Positions 8,013 to 16,325 of a stretch of DNA of 46,243 nucleotides are shown here, in pieces. The first letter of the stretch is position 1. Every line of letters begins with the position of its first letter. Made by a program: the position numbers and the translations under genes. This DNA comes from Acidobacteriota bacterium (GTDB lineage Bacteria > Acidobacteriota > Terriglobia > Bryobacterales > Bryobacteraceae): NCBI GenBank assembly GCA_025350695.1, contig JANXXI010000165.1:1-46243 (forward strand), in the 5' to 3' direction. The notes beneath the pieces were generated by a model, which worked only from the letters and a program-made list of their open reading frames with translations, searched no databases and was not told where the DNA came from.

Positions 8013-11000
8013 ATGTGGCTAGTTCTATTTGCGATGCGCAGGCCCGTCACCATTCTGGTGGCTGTGGCGGCTATCTTGTTGGGCTCGTACCTGGCGACGC
8101 AACGCATGCCTGCCGACATTTTTCCGGAGATTGGCCAGCCGGCGATTTTTGTAGCGCAGCCTTATGGCGGCATGGATCCTTCGCAGATGGAAGGGTACCT
8201 GACGTATTACTACGAGTATCATTTTCTATACATCAGCGGCATTGAACATGTGGAGTCGAAGAACATTCAGGGCGCGGCGTTAATGAAGCTGTTCTTCCAT
8301 CCTGGCACCGACATGAATCAGGCGATGGCGCAGACGGTGGGCTACGTCACCAGGGCGCGGGCGTTCATGCCTCCAGGCGTGGTGGGTCCGTTTATCACGA
8401 GGTTTGATGGCGGGAGTGTTCCGATTGGCCAACTGATTTTTTCAAGCGCGACGCATAGCCCAAGCGAAATGCAGGATTTTGCGTTGAACCGCGTACGGCC
8501 TTTGTTTGCGACCTTGCCGGGCGTATCGGCGCCTCCGCCGTTCGGTGGGAATCAACGGACGATTGTGGTGCGGTTGAATCCGGATAAGCTGCGGTCCTAC
8601 AGAATTTCGCCGGAGGAGGCTGTTGCGGCGGTTACGCGCGCGAGCACGGTGATGCCGGCGGGCAATGTGCGTATCGGCGATTTGAATCGTTTCGCGACGA
8701 CCAACGCGGCACTGGGCGCGGTGTTACCGGAATTGATGGAAGCGCCGGTGCGGCCGGGTCAGAATCCACCGGTGTTTTTGCGAGACATCGGAACGGTGGA
8801 GAATGGGACGGATATACCTACTGCTTATGCGCATGTGAACGGCAAGCGCACGGTGTACATGCAGGTGACCAAGCGTTCCGACGCTTCAACCTTGGACGTT
8901 ATTCGGCGCGTGCGGGAAGCGTTGCCGGCAATGAAAGCCGCGTGTCCGGAAGGCGTGGATGTGCGGGTGGAGTTTGACCAATCGCGCTTCGTAACTGATT
9001 CGCTGAGGAGTTTGCTGAACGAGGCGGCGCTGGGTGCATTGTTGACTGCCCTAATGGTGCTGCTGTTTTTGCGCGATTGGCGCAGCGGATTGATTGTTGT
9101 ACTGACGATTCCGATTTCGCTGCTATCGGCGGTGTGCTGGCTGTGGGCCGCGGGGCAGACGATCAACATCATGACTCTTGGTGGCCTGGCTTTGGCGGTG
9201 GGTGTACTGGTGGATGAAGCAACCGTGGAGATTGAAAACATTCATGCGCAACTGGCTGCCGGATCGAGCCGTGCGGCTGGCGTGTTGGATGCTTGTCGGA
9301 AGACAGCGGCGGCGCGATGGTTGGCCATGCTTTCGATCCTGGCCGTTTTCGTTCCCAGTTTCTTCATGGTGGGTGTGGGTCGACAGTTGTTTGTACCGCT
9401 TGCGCTGGCAGTGGGCGCGGCGATGTTTAGTTCCTACCTGCTTTCAAGTACGCTAGTGCCGGTGTTGGCGACGTGGCTGATGCGCAAAGGCACGGCGGTG
9501 AATGAAGAAGGTCTGCTTCATAGGGCTTATGCCGGTTACTTGGATCTTGTACTGAAGTTGCGTTGGCCGGTGGCTGGGCTTTATTTGGCTGGGGCGGGGT
9601 TGCTGCTGTGGGCACTGTTCCCTCGCTTAGGGACTGAGCTGTTTCCGACGGTGGATGCCGGGCAGTTCAAGCTGCGATTGCGAGCGCCGACGGGGACGCG
9701 CATTGAACGGACGGAACTGGTGGCGCTGAAGGCGTTGGATGTCATCAAACAAGAGATCGGAGCGGAGAACATTGAAATCAGTAGTGCGTTTATTGGGGTG
9801 CAGCCGGCTAGTTATCCGATCAACACGATTTACCTTTGGACTAGTGGTTCGCATGAGGCGGTGATGCAGGTGGCGTTGAAGCCGTCGGCGAAATTGCGCG
9901 GAGAGGCGATGCGGGAAAAGTTGCGCGAATCCTTGGCGAAGGCGCTGCCGGACACGAAGTTCACTTTTGAGGCCGGAGATATTGTGAGCGAGGTGATGGC
10001 CTTCGGTTCGCCGACACCAGTGGAAGTGGCGGTACAGGGGCCAGCGTTGCCAGTGAGCCGTGAGTTCGCCGCCAAGGTGGAAACGGAGTTGAAAAAGCTT
10101 ACCGTGCTTCGCGATCTACAATATGCGCAGCCGTTCGATTATCCGACGTTGGATGTGCAGATTGATCGCGAACGGGCTGGGCAATTTGGATTGACGATGT
10201 CGAATGTTGCGCGCTCGCTGGTGATGGCGACGTCTTCGAGCCGGTTTATTGAACCGAATTATTGGCGTGATCCGGCGTCGGGCAATGCGTTTCAGATTCA
10301 GGTTGAGGTTCCGCAGAACCGGGTGCAGTCGGTCGATGATGTGGCGAATTTGCCGGTAATGCAGAATGGGGAATCGAGGCCGCTGCTGAGCGATGTGGCG
10401 GAGATTAAGTTGGGCAAGGCACAAGGTTTGGTTGAGCGCTACAACATGCAGCGAGTGGTGAGTTTGACGGCGAATATTCATGGCGCGCCGTTGGGCGAAG
10501 CGGCGAAACAGATTCGCGCGGCAGTGGCGCGAGCGGGCGCACCGCCTAAGGGCGTCACGGTGAATGTTCGTGGACAAGTGCCGCCTCTTGAAAGCACGCT
10601 GGTTGGTTTGCAGAACGGGCTGCTATTGGCGGCGGCAGCGATTTTTCTTTTGTTGGCGGCGAATTTCCAATCGTTCCGTTTGGCTGTGGCGATTGTGCTG
10701 GGCGTTCCGGCGACGCTGTCCGGTGTTGTGTTGGCGCTTACCTTCACGGGGACAACGCTGAACGTGCAATCGTTCATGGGCGCGATTATGGCCATCGGTA
10801 TAGCAGTGGCCAATTCAATTTTGCTGGTGACATTTGCCGAGGCGCATCGACGCGGTGGCGGCGATTCCATCGAGGCAGCCCGAGTGGGCAGTGGCGGACG
10901 ATTGCGCGCCATTTTGATGACTGCGTTTGCGATGATTGCCGGGATGACTCCTATTGCGTTAGGCGCGCAGCAAACTGCGCCGCTGGGGATTGCCGTGGTA

Positions 11001-11135
11001 GGCGGACTGGTGTTCGCGACCTTGAGCACGTTGACTGTCCTGCCTGCGCTGTATGCGATTTTGGCGCCACGATCGGCGCATTCCGCCAGTTTAGATCCGA
11101 CCGATTCCGCGAGCCGATTCTATGAAGCTAGTTAA
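8013..11135 (+). CDS. RND-family efflux pump, HAE1/AcrB type
   Basis: A 1040-residue inner membrane proton-driven exporter. It has the canonical N-terminal helix (FAMRRPVTILVAVAAILLGS), porter-domain repeats and two groups of transmembrane helices (about 335-540 and 850-1030). The TM4 segment GLALAVGVLVDEATVEIENI has Asp401-Glu402 where AcrB has Asp-Asp. The TM10 segment GIAVANSILLVTFAEAHRR has no Lys at the position of AcrB Lys940, so the proton relay differs from AcrB. This combination seems characteristic of a subfamily seen in acidobacteria. The substrate is unknown: drugs, metals or lipids are all possible. It sits between the TolC-like and adaptor genes and overlaps the adaptor by 14 bases. 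Confidence 0.95.
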   Translation: MWLVLFAMRRPVTILVAVAAILLGSYLATQRMPADIFPEIGQPAIFVAQPYGGMDPSQMEGYLTYYYEYHFLYISGIEHVESKNIQGAALMKLFFHPGTDMNQAMAQTVGYVTRARAFMPPGVVGPFITRFDGGSVPIGQLIFSSATHSPSEMQDFALNRVRPLFATLPGVSAPPPFGGNQRTIVVRLNPDKLRSYRISPEEAVAAVTRASTVMPAGNVRIGDLNRFATTNAALGAVLPELMEAPVRPGQNPPVFLRDIGTVENGTDIPTAYAHVNGKRTVYMQVTKRSDASTLDVIRRVREALPAMKAACPEGVDVRVEFDQSRFVTDSLRSLLNEAALGALLTALMVLLFLRDWRSGLIVVLTIPISLLSAVCWLWAAGQTINIMTLGGLALAVGVLVDEATVEIENIHAQLAAGSSRAAGVLDACRKTAAARWLAMLSILAVFVPSFFMVGVGRQLFVPLALAVGAAMFSSYLLSSTLVPVLATWLMRKGTAVNEEGLLHRAYAGYLDLVLKLRWPVAGLYLAGAGLLLWALFPRLGTELFPTVDAGQFKLRLRAPTGTRIERTELVALKALDVIKQEIGAENIEISSAFIGVQPASYPINTIYLWTSGSHEAVMQVALKPSAKLRGEAMREKLRESLAKALPDTKFTFEAGDIVSEVMAFGSPTPVEVAVQGPALPVSREFAAKVETELKKLTVLRDLQYAQPFDYPTLDVQIDRERAGQFGLTMSNVARSLVMATSSSRFIEPNYWRDPASGNAFQIQVEVPQNRVQSVDDVANLPVMQNGESRPLLSDVAEIKLGKAQGLVERYNMQRVVSLTANIHGAPLGEAAKQIRAAVARAGAPPKGVTVNVRGQVPPLESTLVGLQNGLLLAAAAIFLLLAANFQSFRLAVAIVLGVPATLSGVVLALTFTGTTLNVQSFMGAIMAIGIAVANSILLVTFAEAHRRGGGDSIEAARVGSGGRLRAILMTAFAMIAGMTPIALGAQQTAPLGIAVVGGLVFATLSTLTVLPALYAILAPRSAHSASLDPTDSASRFYEAS

Positions 11136-12177
11136 TATGTTGATCGCTTTTCTGCCTTGCGCCCTGGTGGCGCAGGAGACCGTTGAGGTGGTTACGAAAA
11201 CGGTTGAGCGCAAGTTGCGTTTGCCCGGCGAGTTCGCCGCCTACGAGACGGTGGATCTGCATGCGCGGGTGAACGGCTTTGTCGAGAAAGTGGAAGTGGA
11301 TAAGGGCAGCATGGTGAAGAAGGATCAACTGCTGGTGGAGTTGTCTGCTCCGGAGTTGCAGGCGCAATTGCTTGAGATTGAAGCAAAGGCTTTGGCGATT
11401 GAGAGCCAGAAGGCCGAGGCTGAGGCGAAGTTGATGGCGGTTGAGGCGACCTTCGAACGATTGAAAGAAGCGAGCAAGACGCCAGGTGTGATCGCGGGAA
11501 ATGAATTGGTGCAAGCCGAGAAAGCGGTGCAGGCGGGTCGGGCGGTGATCAAAGCCAATGAAGCGCAGGCAAAAGCACAGCGCGCGCAATCGGCATCGAT
11601 CTTAAAGATTACTGAATATTTGAAAATTACCGCGCCTTTCAGCGGGGTGATTACGCAGCGGTACGCGCATCCGGGGGCGCTGGCGGGGCCGTCGACCGGG
11701 CCGGTGCTGCGGCTGGAAAATGTGGGACGCTTGCGGTTGATCGTGGCTGTGCCGGAGCAGGAGGTGAGTGGCATTGTGCGTGGGGCGCGCGTGTCGTTTA
11801 CAGTGGCTGGTGGCGGGCAGGGAACGGGTGTGATCGCACGAATTCCACGAGTGCTGGATGCGAAAACTCGCACGATGCCGGTGGAGCTCGATGTGGACAA
11901 TTCGGGTGGCGCTTTTGCGCCGGGGATGTATCCGGAAACGGTGTGGCCGGTGCGGCGTGCTCGTCCGTCGATGATGGTTCCCCCGACGGCCGTGGTGTCG
12001 ACGATGGAGAAAATCTTCGTGATTCGGAGCACTGATGGAAAGGCTGAGCAGGTGCCTGTATCGAAAGGCGCCGTGTCGGGGGATCTGGTTGAGGTGTTTT
12101 CGAGCGATCTGCGCGCGGGGGATAAGGTGGTGAAGCGGGCCAGCGATGAGATCAGGCCGGGCAATGTTTTGAAGTAG
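11122..12177 (+). CDS. RND efflux periplasmic adaptor (membrane fusion protein)
   Basis: A 351-residue HlyD/AcrA-type adaptor that links the RND pump to the outer membrane channel. It has a signal peptide (MKLVNMLIAFLPCALVAQ), a first lipoyl half (VDLHARVNGFVEKVEVDKGS), a long Ala/Glu/Lys-rich helical hairpin (about residues 75-155), the second lipoyl half (KITAPFSGVITQRYAHPGAL), a beta-barrel domain and a C-terminal membrane-proximal domain. It starts inside the end of the pump gene, and no other gene follows closely in the operon. The gene order outer membrane channel, pump, adaptor is less usual than adaptor first. Confidence 0.94.
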   Translation: MKLVNMLIAFLPCALVAQETVEVVTKTVERKLRLPGEFAAYETVDLHARVNGFVEKVEVDKGSMVKKDQLLVELSAPELQAQLLEIEAKALAIESQKAEAEAKLMAVEATFERLKEASKTPGVIAGNELVQAEKAVQAGRAVIKANEAQAKAQRAQSASILKITEYLKITAPFSGVITQRYAHPGALAGPSTGPVLRLENVGRLRLIVAVPEQEVSGIVRGARVSFTVAGGGQGTGVIARIPRVLDAKTRTMPVELDVDNSGGAFAPGMYPETVWPVRRARPSMMVPPTAVVSTMEKIFVIRSTDGKAEQVPVSKGAVSGDLVEVFSSDLRAGDKVVKRASDEIRPGNVLK

Positions 12178-12202
12178 TACTGAGGGGGCTGGGGGTTCTC
12201 TC

Positions 12203-12231
12203 TTGCGCTATGAGTGAGGTTGTGGTAATCT
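12203..12231 (+). promoter_or_regulatory. Candidate sigma-70 promoter of the Doc module
   Basis: TTGCGC at 12203-12208 and TAATCT at 12226-12231 are separated by 17 bases. This sits just ahead of the small gene at 12247, which also has GAGG at 12239-12242. It suggests that the pair is transcribed on its own and not only by readthrough from the efflux operon. Confidence 0.4.
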
Positions 12232-12246
12232 TCCGATTGAGGCGTT

Positions 12247-12396
12247 ATGAACAAAGCTACAGCCGTTGTTGCCACTCAAGAGTCCAAAACACCACAGCCA
12301 CCACAGCTGCGGAAGATGTCTATGGAGAAGGCTAAACTGCTGATTCGTAAGACCTCGACCGAGCACAGCGGTTTATTTCGACGCCTAGCCAAATGA
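12247..12396 (+). CDS. Putative short antitoxin upstream of Doc-like protein
   Basis: A 49-residue ORF with a good ribosome site (GAGG, four bases before ATG) and a stop that overlaps the Doc-like start by ATGA at 12393-12396. Residues 1-20 are Gln/Pro/Thr-rich and probably disordered. Residues 21-49 (MSMEKAKLLIRKTSTEHSG then LFRRLAK) form a predicted amphipathic basic helix. Classical Phd antitoxins are about 70-80 residues with an N-terminal DNA-binding domain and a C-terminal Doc-binding helix. Here only a helix-like tail is present and no DNA-binding fold is visible. The antitoxin role is inferred from position, coupling and size. Confidence 0.65.
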   Translation: MNKATAVVATQESKTPQPPQLRKMSMEKAKLLIRKTSTEHSGLFRRLAK

Positions 12397-12797
12397 GCTG
12401 GCTGCGGGACCCGGAATTTCTTACCCGCGAAATCATCGACGCGATCCACGAACATCAAATTAATACTTTTGGGGGCTCTCACGGGCTTCGAGACGAAAAC
12501 GCTTTAGAGTCGGCCATAGCGGCGGCGCAGAATGTTTATCATTATGGCGGTGGCGACATTTTCGAAATAGCCGCCGCCTATGGCTTCCATATTTCGGAGA
12601 GTCAGGCCTTCCTTGATGGCAACAAGCGAACCGGCGTGCAAGCGGCGTTGGTCTTTTTGGAAGGGTGCGAGTTGGATGCGAAGTCGCTGCCTGAAGATGA
12701 GACCTATGAAGTGATGATGAACATCGCGGCGCATTCGATGGGACGGGCCGATTTGGCGGAGCATTTTCGCCGGGAGCTGAATCCCGAGGAAGCTTGA
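12393..12797 (+). CDS. doc: Doc-like Fic-fold protein (death-on-curing family), Gln in place of the usual catalytic His
   Basis: A 134-residue protein of the Doc family. Doc toxins are Fic-fold kinases that phosphorylate EF-Tu. The motif reads FHISESQAFLDGNKRTG. When it is lined up on the common chromosomal Doc form (FHIxxxHPFxDGNKRTx), the GNKR anion-binding loop is intact, but the His-Pro of HPF is Gln-Ala. The His two residues after Phe-His earlier in the motif is the conserved structural one. The catalytic base would therefore be missing unless another residue replaces it. I recall QAFLDGNKR-type variants in other bacteria, so this may be a subfamily rather than a mutation. The protein is coupled to the small upstream gene. 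Confidence 0.88.
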   Translation: MSWLRDPEFLTREIIDAIHEHQINTFGGSHGLRDENALESAIAAAQNVYHYGGGDIFEIAAAYGFHISESQAFLDGNKRTGVQAALVFLEGCELDAKSLPEDETYEVMMNIAAHSMGRADLAEHFRRELNPEEA

Positions 12798-12810
12798 AGG
12801 CCCTTACTTC

Positions 12811-13611
12811 TTACTTAAGAAAGATGCCGGCCTTATCCCACTTCTCGATTGTTTCCTTGATTAACTTGCCGGTTTTTTCCACCACCGCCGCGAAATATTG
12901 ATCGGCCTTTGCTTGATCGAACTTCACGTAGCCTTGTCCCGGCTGGTACAAAATGATGGACGAGGGAAACGGGTAGGCGGACCAAGAACCAGCCGATGGG
13001 CGCGCAGTAGCCAGGGAATCTGAGTAGCGCTCCGGATGCACCAGCTTCCGGTCGATTGCCTGGATGAATGCACTTTCGTTCCAGCCGGCGTGTCCGCCAT
13101 CCTCGCCAAAAACTTTCAGTGTGATATCGGAACAGTAGGCCCACCAATTCACAACGAGGGAACGTACTTGACGTTCTCGTCCGATCTGTTCAGTCAGGTC
13201 GTTGAGCACGGCTGTCTGCGGGCCGCCGTGACCGTTAATCACAATGATGTTCTTAAAGCCCTGTTGCGCCAAGCCATCCAGGATGTCGTGCATGTAGGCG
13301 CGGTATGCCTTTTCACTGATGGACATTGAACCGGCATAGGCGCCGAGAGATCCGGTAATGCCATAGTTCACTGATGGGGCAATGAGGGCGTTCAGTTCCG
13401 GGCCCAGCTTGCGGGCAATGGCGAGCGGCGCGGTGTTGTCGGCGCCATTGTTGGCCACGCCGTGCGCCTCAAGCGTGCCTGTCGGCAACAAAACGGTCTT
13501 GATCTTCGAGGGGACAAATTCGCGGAACTCCATCCAATTGATGTCGTTCATTTCGCGTGTGGATTGGGCGAGTGCAGGCAGGGCCCAAGCGAGTAACAAA
13601 CAAATACGCAT
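12811..13611 (-). CDS. Exported creatininase-family amidohydrolase
   Basis: A 266-residue creatininase-family protein (creatinine amidohydrolase, ArfB/MftE relatives), which are metal-dependent hydrolases. It has PTGTLEAHGVANNGADNTAP (metal-binding Glu, His and Asp), INGHGG and GGHAGWNESA, the three family blocks. I chose ATG at 13609-13611 because a clear signal peptide (MRICLLLAWALPALAQ) starts there. A longer start at 13644 would overlap the stop of the upstream D-aminoacylase gene. The signal peptide makes it periplasmic, unusual for this family. Its substrate is unknown. Its location directly after the D-aminoacylase-like gene suggests a shared amide or lactam substrate route. Confidence 0.88.
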   Translation of the reverse strand: MRICLLLAWALPALAQSTREMNDINWMEFREFVPSKIKTVLLPTGTLEAHGVANNGADNTAPLAIARKLGPELNALIAPSVNYGITGSLGAYAGSMSISEKAYRAYMHDILDGLAQQGFKNIIVINGHGGPQTAVLNDLTEQIGRERQVRSLVVNWWAYCSDITLKVFGEDGGHAGWNESAFIQAIDRKLVHPERYSDSLATARPSAGSWSAYPFPSSIILYQPGQGYVKFDQAKADQYFAAVVEKTGKLIKETIEKWDKAGIFLK

Positions 13612-13621
13612 GCTTGCCAGT

Positions 13622-15055
13622 TTAGCGGGCAGCGATAGGGGCACGCACGCCTCGACCGGGCTTCACGCCTTCTTGCAGCTTGCCGTTGGCCACCACTGCC
13701 TGGCCGTTAACCAACACAAATTGCATTCCAATGCTGGGGATCGCTGGCTTGCCGAAAGTGGCTTGGTCGATTACTGTGAGTGGATCGAAGACCGTGATGT
13801 CAGCATCGGCCCCAACTTTGATGCGGCCTTTGTTGCGCATCGCGGGCGTGCGTTGTTCCAGGCGCTGGGCAGGCATGATGGTCATTTTACGGATCGCTTC
13901 GGGCCAATCAATCCAATGTTTTTCACGCACGTAACGCCCGAGCACTCGAGCATAGGTTCCCGCGCTTCGTGGATGGCCTTTCCCCTCGTCGAGGCCCCCA
14001 TCGCTTGCGATCATCACAAGCGGATGTTTGATGGCTGACTCAAGGGCGACGTCCGGAATCATGTGCATGATTACATGTCCGCCTTTCTTACGGTATTCGT
14101 TGAAGGTAGTTTCTGTCAGGCGTTCGCCGGTGGCAACCCATTCCAGTGCGCTGTAATCGACTCCCAGCGTATTCTGCCAACCAGGTGAAAAAATGGCTGA
14201 AGCGATGTCGGTGAGTGCGGCGTTATAGGAATAACATTCCGTGGAGATATCGACGCCGTTGGCGCGGGCCTCAGAGATGACGGCCAGCACTTGAGGTGTT
14301 TGACGAAGGCTGCTCGAAGTCACGTGCACCATGTGAATCGGAGTGTTGGTAATGACGCTGGCGGCGATGATTTCTTCAAGAGCGTTCAAAGCCGTTTTAG
14401 GCTCCTGGCTACCCATCCCTCGCACGTGAATGAACGCCGGCGCTTTCACTTTGCCTGCCGCGCGGAACATTTCTAAAATCTCCCAAACGGAAGCCCCTGG
14501 CGTGTATTGAATACCAAAGCCCAGGCCAAGAGCGCCGCGCGCCAAGCCTGTTTCAATGCGGCGGCGCATGGCCGTGATCTCTTCTTCCGTCGCGGATTTG
14601 TAGGCGCCATCGGCGCTTGGAACCAGTGAGGGACTCGGGTCATGCATGATCTGCTTTCGACTAGGAACGTGGCCAATTGTGGCGCCGTAGTTGACCACCT
14701 GACCCGGCTCGCGATCACTATAGTAGCGGTCAATGTCGGCCACGCCAATTTCCAGTTCAAGAGCCGTGGTAACCCCGTCCTGCGCTTTGAGGCGGTAGTT
14801 TTCGTCGTCCTGACCGTGCGAGTGGAGATCGATGAAGCCTGGCGCGACAATGAGGCCGGTGGCGTCATAGGTTGTTTTTCCATTCAGTGGCGAGGTGGAG
14901 ATCGCCGCGATCTTCCCTTGCCTGATGCCGACGTTGCGCACTCCGTCAAGCTTCGATTCAGGGTCGATGACACGGCCATTTTGCAGGACAATATCGAACT
15001 GCTGCGACACGGCGAGCGGAGCCGCGAAAGCAATAAAGCTAAGGAGTTTTTTCAT
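13622..15055 (-). CDS. Exported N-acyl-D-amino-acid deacylase-like amidohydrolase
   Basis: A 477-residue amidohydrolase-superfamily metallohydrolase. GLIVAPGFIDLHSHGQDD has the HxH metal motif; IHVRGMG and IHMVHVTSS give further metal ligands; ASDGGLDEGKGHPRSAGTYA followed by RVLGRYVRE is the characteristic D-aminoacylase C-terminal block. D-aminoacylases hydrolyse N-acyl-D-amino acids. The C-terminal NKGRIKVGADADITVFDP is typical of the superfamily. I chose ATG at 15055 because a signal peptide (MKKLLSFIAFAAPLAVSQ) starts there; it overlaps the DinB-like gene by 17 bases. The longer reading would start at 15097. Confidence 0.9.
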   Translation of the reverse strand: MKKLLSFIAFAAPLAVSQQFDIVLQNGRVIDPESKLDGVRNVGIRQGKIAAISTSPLNGKTTYDATGLIVAPGFIDLHSHGQDDENYRLKAQDGVTTALELEIGVADIDRYYSDREPGQVVNYGATIGHVPSRKQIMHDPSPSLVPSADGAYKSATEEEITAMRRRIETGLARGALGLGFGIQYTPGASVWEILEMFRAAGKVKAPAFIHVRGMGSQEPKTALNALEEIIAASVITNTPIHMVHVTSSSLRQTPQVLAVISEARANGVDISTECYSYNAALTDIASAIFSPGWQNTLGVDYSALEWVATGERLTETTFNEYRKKGGHVIMHMIPDVALESAIKHPLVMIASDGGLDEGKGHPRSAGTYARVLGRYVREKHWIDWPEAIRKMTIMPAQRLEQRTPAMRNKGRIKVGADADITVFDPLTVIDQATFGKPAIPSIGMQFVLVNGQAVVANGKLQEGVKPGRGVRAPIAAR

Positions 15056-15557
15056 TGCGTTTGCCTTTGTGCAAGTGAGTGTAGAAGCCCAATTCATGGC
15101 CGCTGAGCGCTTTGGTTATGAATTGAATTTGGCCTGTGTGTTCGCTGAAGTGGCACAGCACGTGGTAAATGCATTCAAGGTGCGAAGCCTCGTAGCCTTG
15201 CACCGTGGTGCGCAGAACCAGGTTGTCCGCAGTCTGAACGGCCAACACCGTGTGAGCCTGATCGATGGTGGATCGCAGCAACAGGCGCAACTCCTCGATT
15301 GAGACGGAACCACGAGCATTGAATTCCTCATCCCGATCGCGATCGAAGGGTTGCTTACCAACTCCGGAAACTATCCATTGGCGGACGTTGCCGCACAGGT
15401 GCAGGATCAAGTTGCCCATGGAGTTTTCATGCTCAGCGCCGCGGGCCCATATTTGATCTTCGGTCAGCTTGTCCAGGCACACAAAGATACGTTGGGCCAT
15501 CTGGTCCAGCTTCTTCACGGAGTGGTCCAGAAAAAGCGCCGTCACATCTCTGTTCAT
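15039..15557 (-). CDS. DinB-like (DUF1572) four-helix protein
   Basis: A 172-residue protein of the DinB/YfiT-like superfamily, most like DUF1572. These are four-helix bundles that usually bind a divalent metal through three His. Candidate ligands are in LILHLCGNVRQWIV and HVLCHFSEHTGQI. The sequence LTEDQIWARGAEHENSMGN matches the N-terminal region of the family. Functions vary, including thiol transferases and stress proteins, and none can be assigned here. It overlaps the downstream D-aminoacylase gene, so the two (and the creatininase) may form one unit. Confidence 0.85.
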   Translation of the reverse strand: MNRDVTALFLDHSVKKLDQMAQRIFVCLDKLTEDQIWARGAEHENSMGNLILHLCGNVRQWIVSGVGKQPFDRDRDEEFNARGSVSIEELRLLLRSTIDQAHTVLAVQTADNLVLRTTVQGYEASHLECIYHVLCHFSEHTGQIQFITKALSGHELGFYTHLHKGKRNEKTP

Positions 15558-15577
15558 ATGAACAGAGTATACAGCCC

Positions 15578-16219
15578 TTACTGCGTCTTCCGAAAGCGCT
15601 GAATTACCTGGTGAACGTAACGCTGCGTTTCCACGTATGGGGGCACTCCGCCAAAGCGGTCAACGGCGCCGGGGCCAGCGTTGTAAGCTGCTAGCGCCAG
15701 AGCCAATTGGTTCGGACTGCCTTCATACTTCAACAGCAGAGTGCGCAATAATCGAGTACCGGCGTCAATGTTCTGTGCCGGGTCAGACGGGTCGGCGCCC
15801 ATATAGCGCGCCGTGGCGGGCATTAATTGCATGACGCCAATTGCGCCCATGCCTGAGCGCGCCTTTTGTTGATAGCCAGATTCAGCGGAGGCGACCGCAT
15901 GAACCAAGCTTGCGGGAAGACCGTGCCGTTCCGCCGCCTCATTGATCATGTTGTGAACTGAGGAAAGCGCCGGGTCATCTTCCAAGGGTTGCGGCTGGGT
16001 CGCCAATACCGCAGCCACTGGCGCGGCTGGGGGTACATATAATTCAGACTTGTCGACAATTAAGGTTATACCGTTTTTTTGAACTAGGAAAACGTTGTCG
16101 CCCTCGGTGGAGCGGGTCTCCACGTCCAATCTAAGACCGTTGCGAAGGATCACAAGCTCGGAAGCAAACAAGAGTTTAGTTAGAAAGAAAAATGAAAGAA
16201 GACGCATCAAGGTATACAT
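15578..16219 (-). CDS. Lytic transglycosylase, SLT domain
   Basis: A 213-residue exported muramidase-type enzyme that cleaves peptidoglycan glycan strands to anhydromuropeptides. It has a signal peptide (MRLLSFFFLTKLLFA, from the alternative ATG at 16207). A small N-terminal domain follows (ILRNGLRLDVETRSTEGDNV, KNGITLIVDKSE). The SLT domain spans about residues 95-213: VASAESGYQQKARSGMGAIG with the catalytic Glu, VMQLMPATARYMG, and ALAAYNAGPGAV. It is a family 1C/1E-like SLT of usual length. It lies 20 bases from the DinB-like gene in the same direction. Confidence 0.93.
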   Translation of the reverse strand: MYTLMRLLSFFFLTKLLFASELVILRNGLRLDVETRSTEGDNVFLVQKNGITLIVDKSELYVPPAAPVAAVLATQPQPLEDDPALSSVHNMINEAAERHGLPASLVHAVASAESGYQQKARSGMGAIGVMQLMPATARYMGADPSDPAQNIDAGTRLLRTLLLKYEGSPNQLALALAAYNAGPGAVDRFGGVPPYVETQRYVHQVIQRFRKTQ

Positions 16220-16325
16220 CTTTTATCGGCAAGCGGAGTAGGTACATGTATTGGGAACTCTTCTTAGTACCCCACGGCGGAAAGCCCCAGTACGATGGTT
16301 ATGTCGGCCAGAAGCAAGCGAAGCG

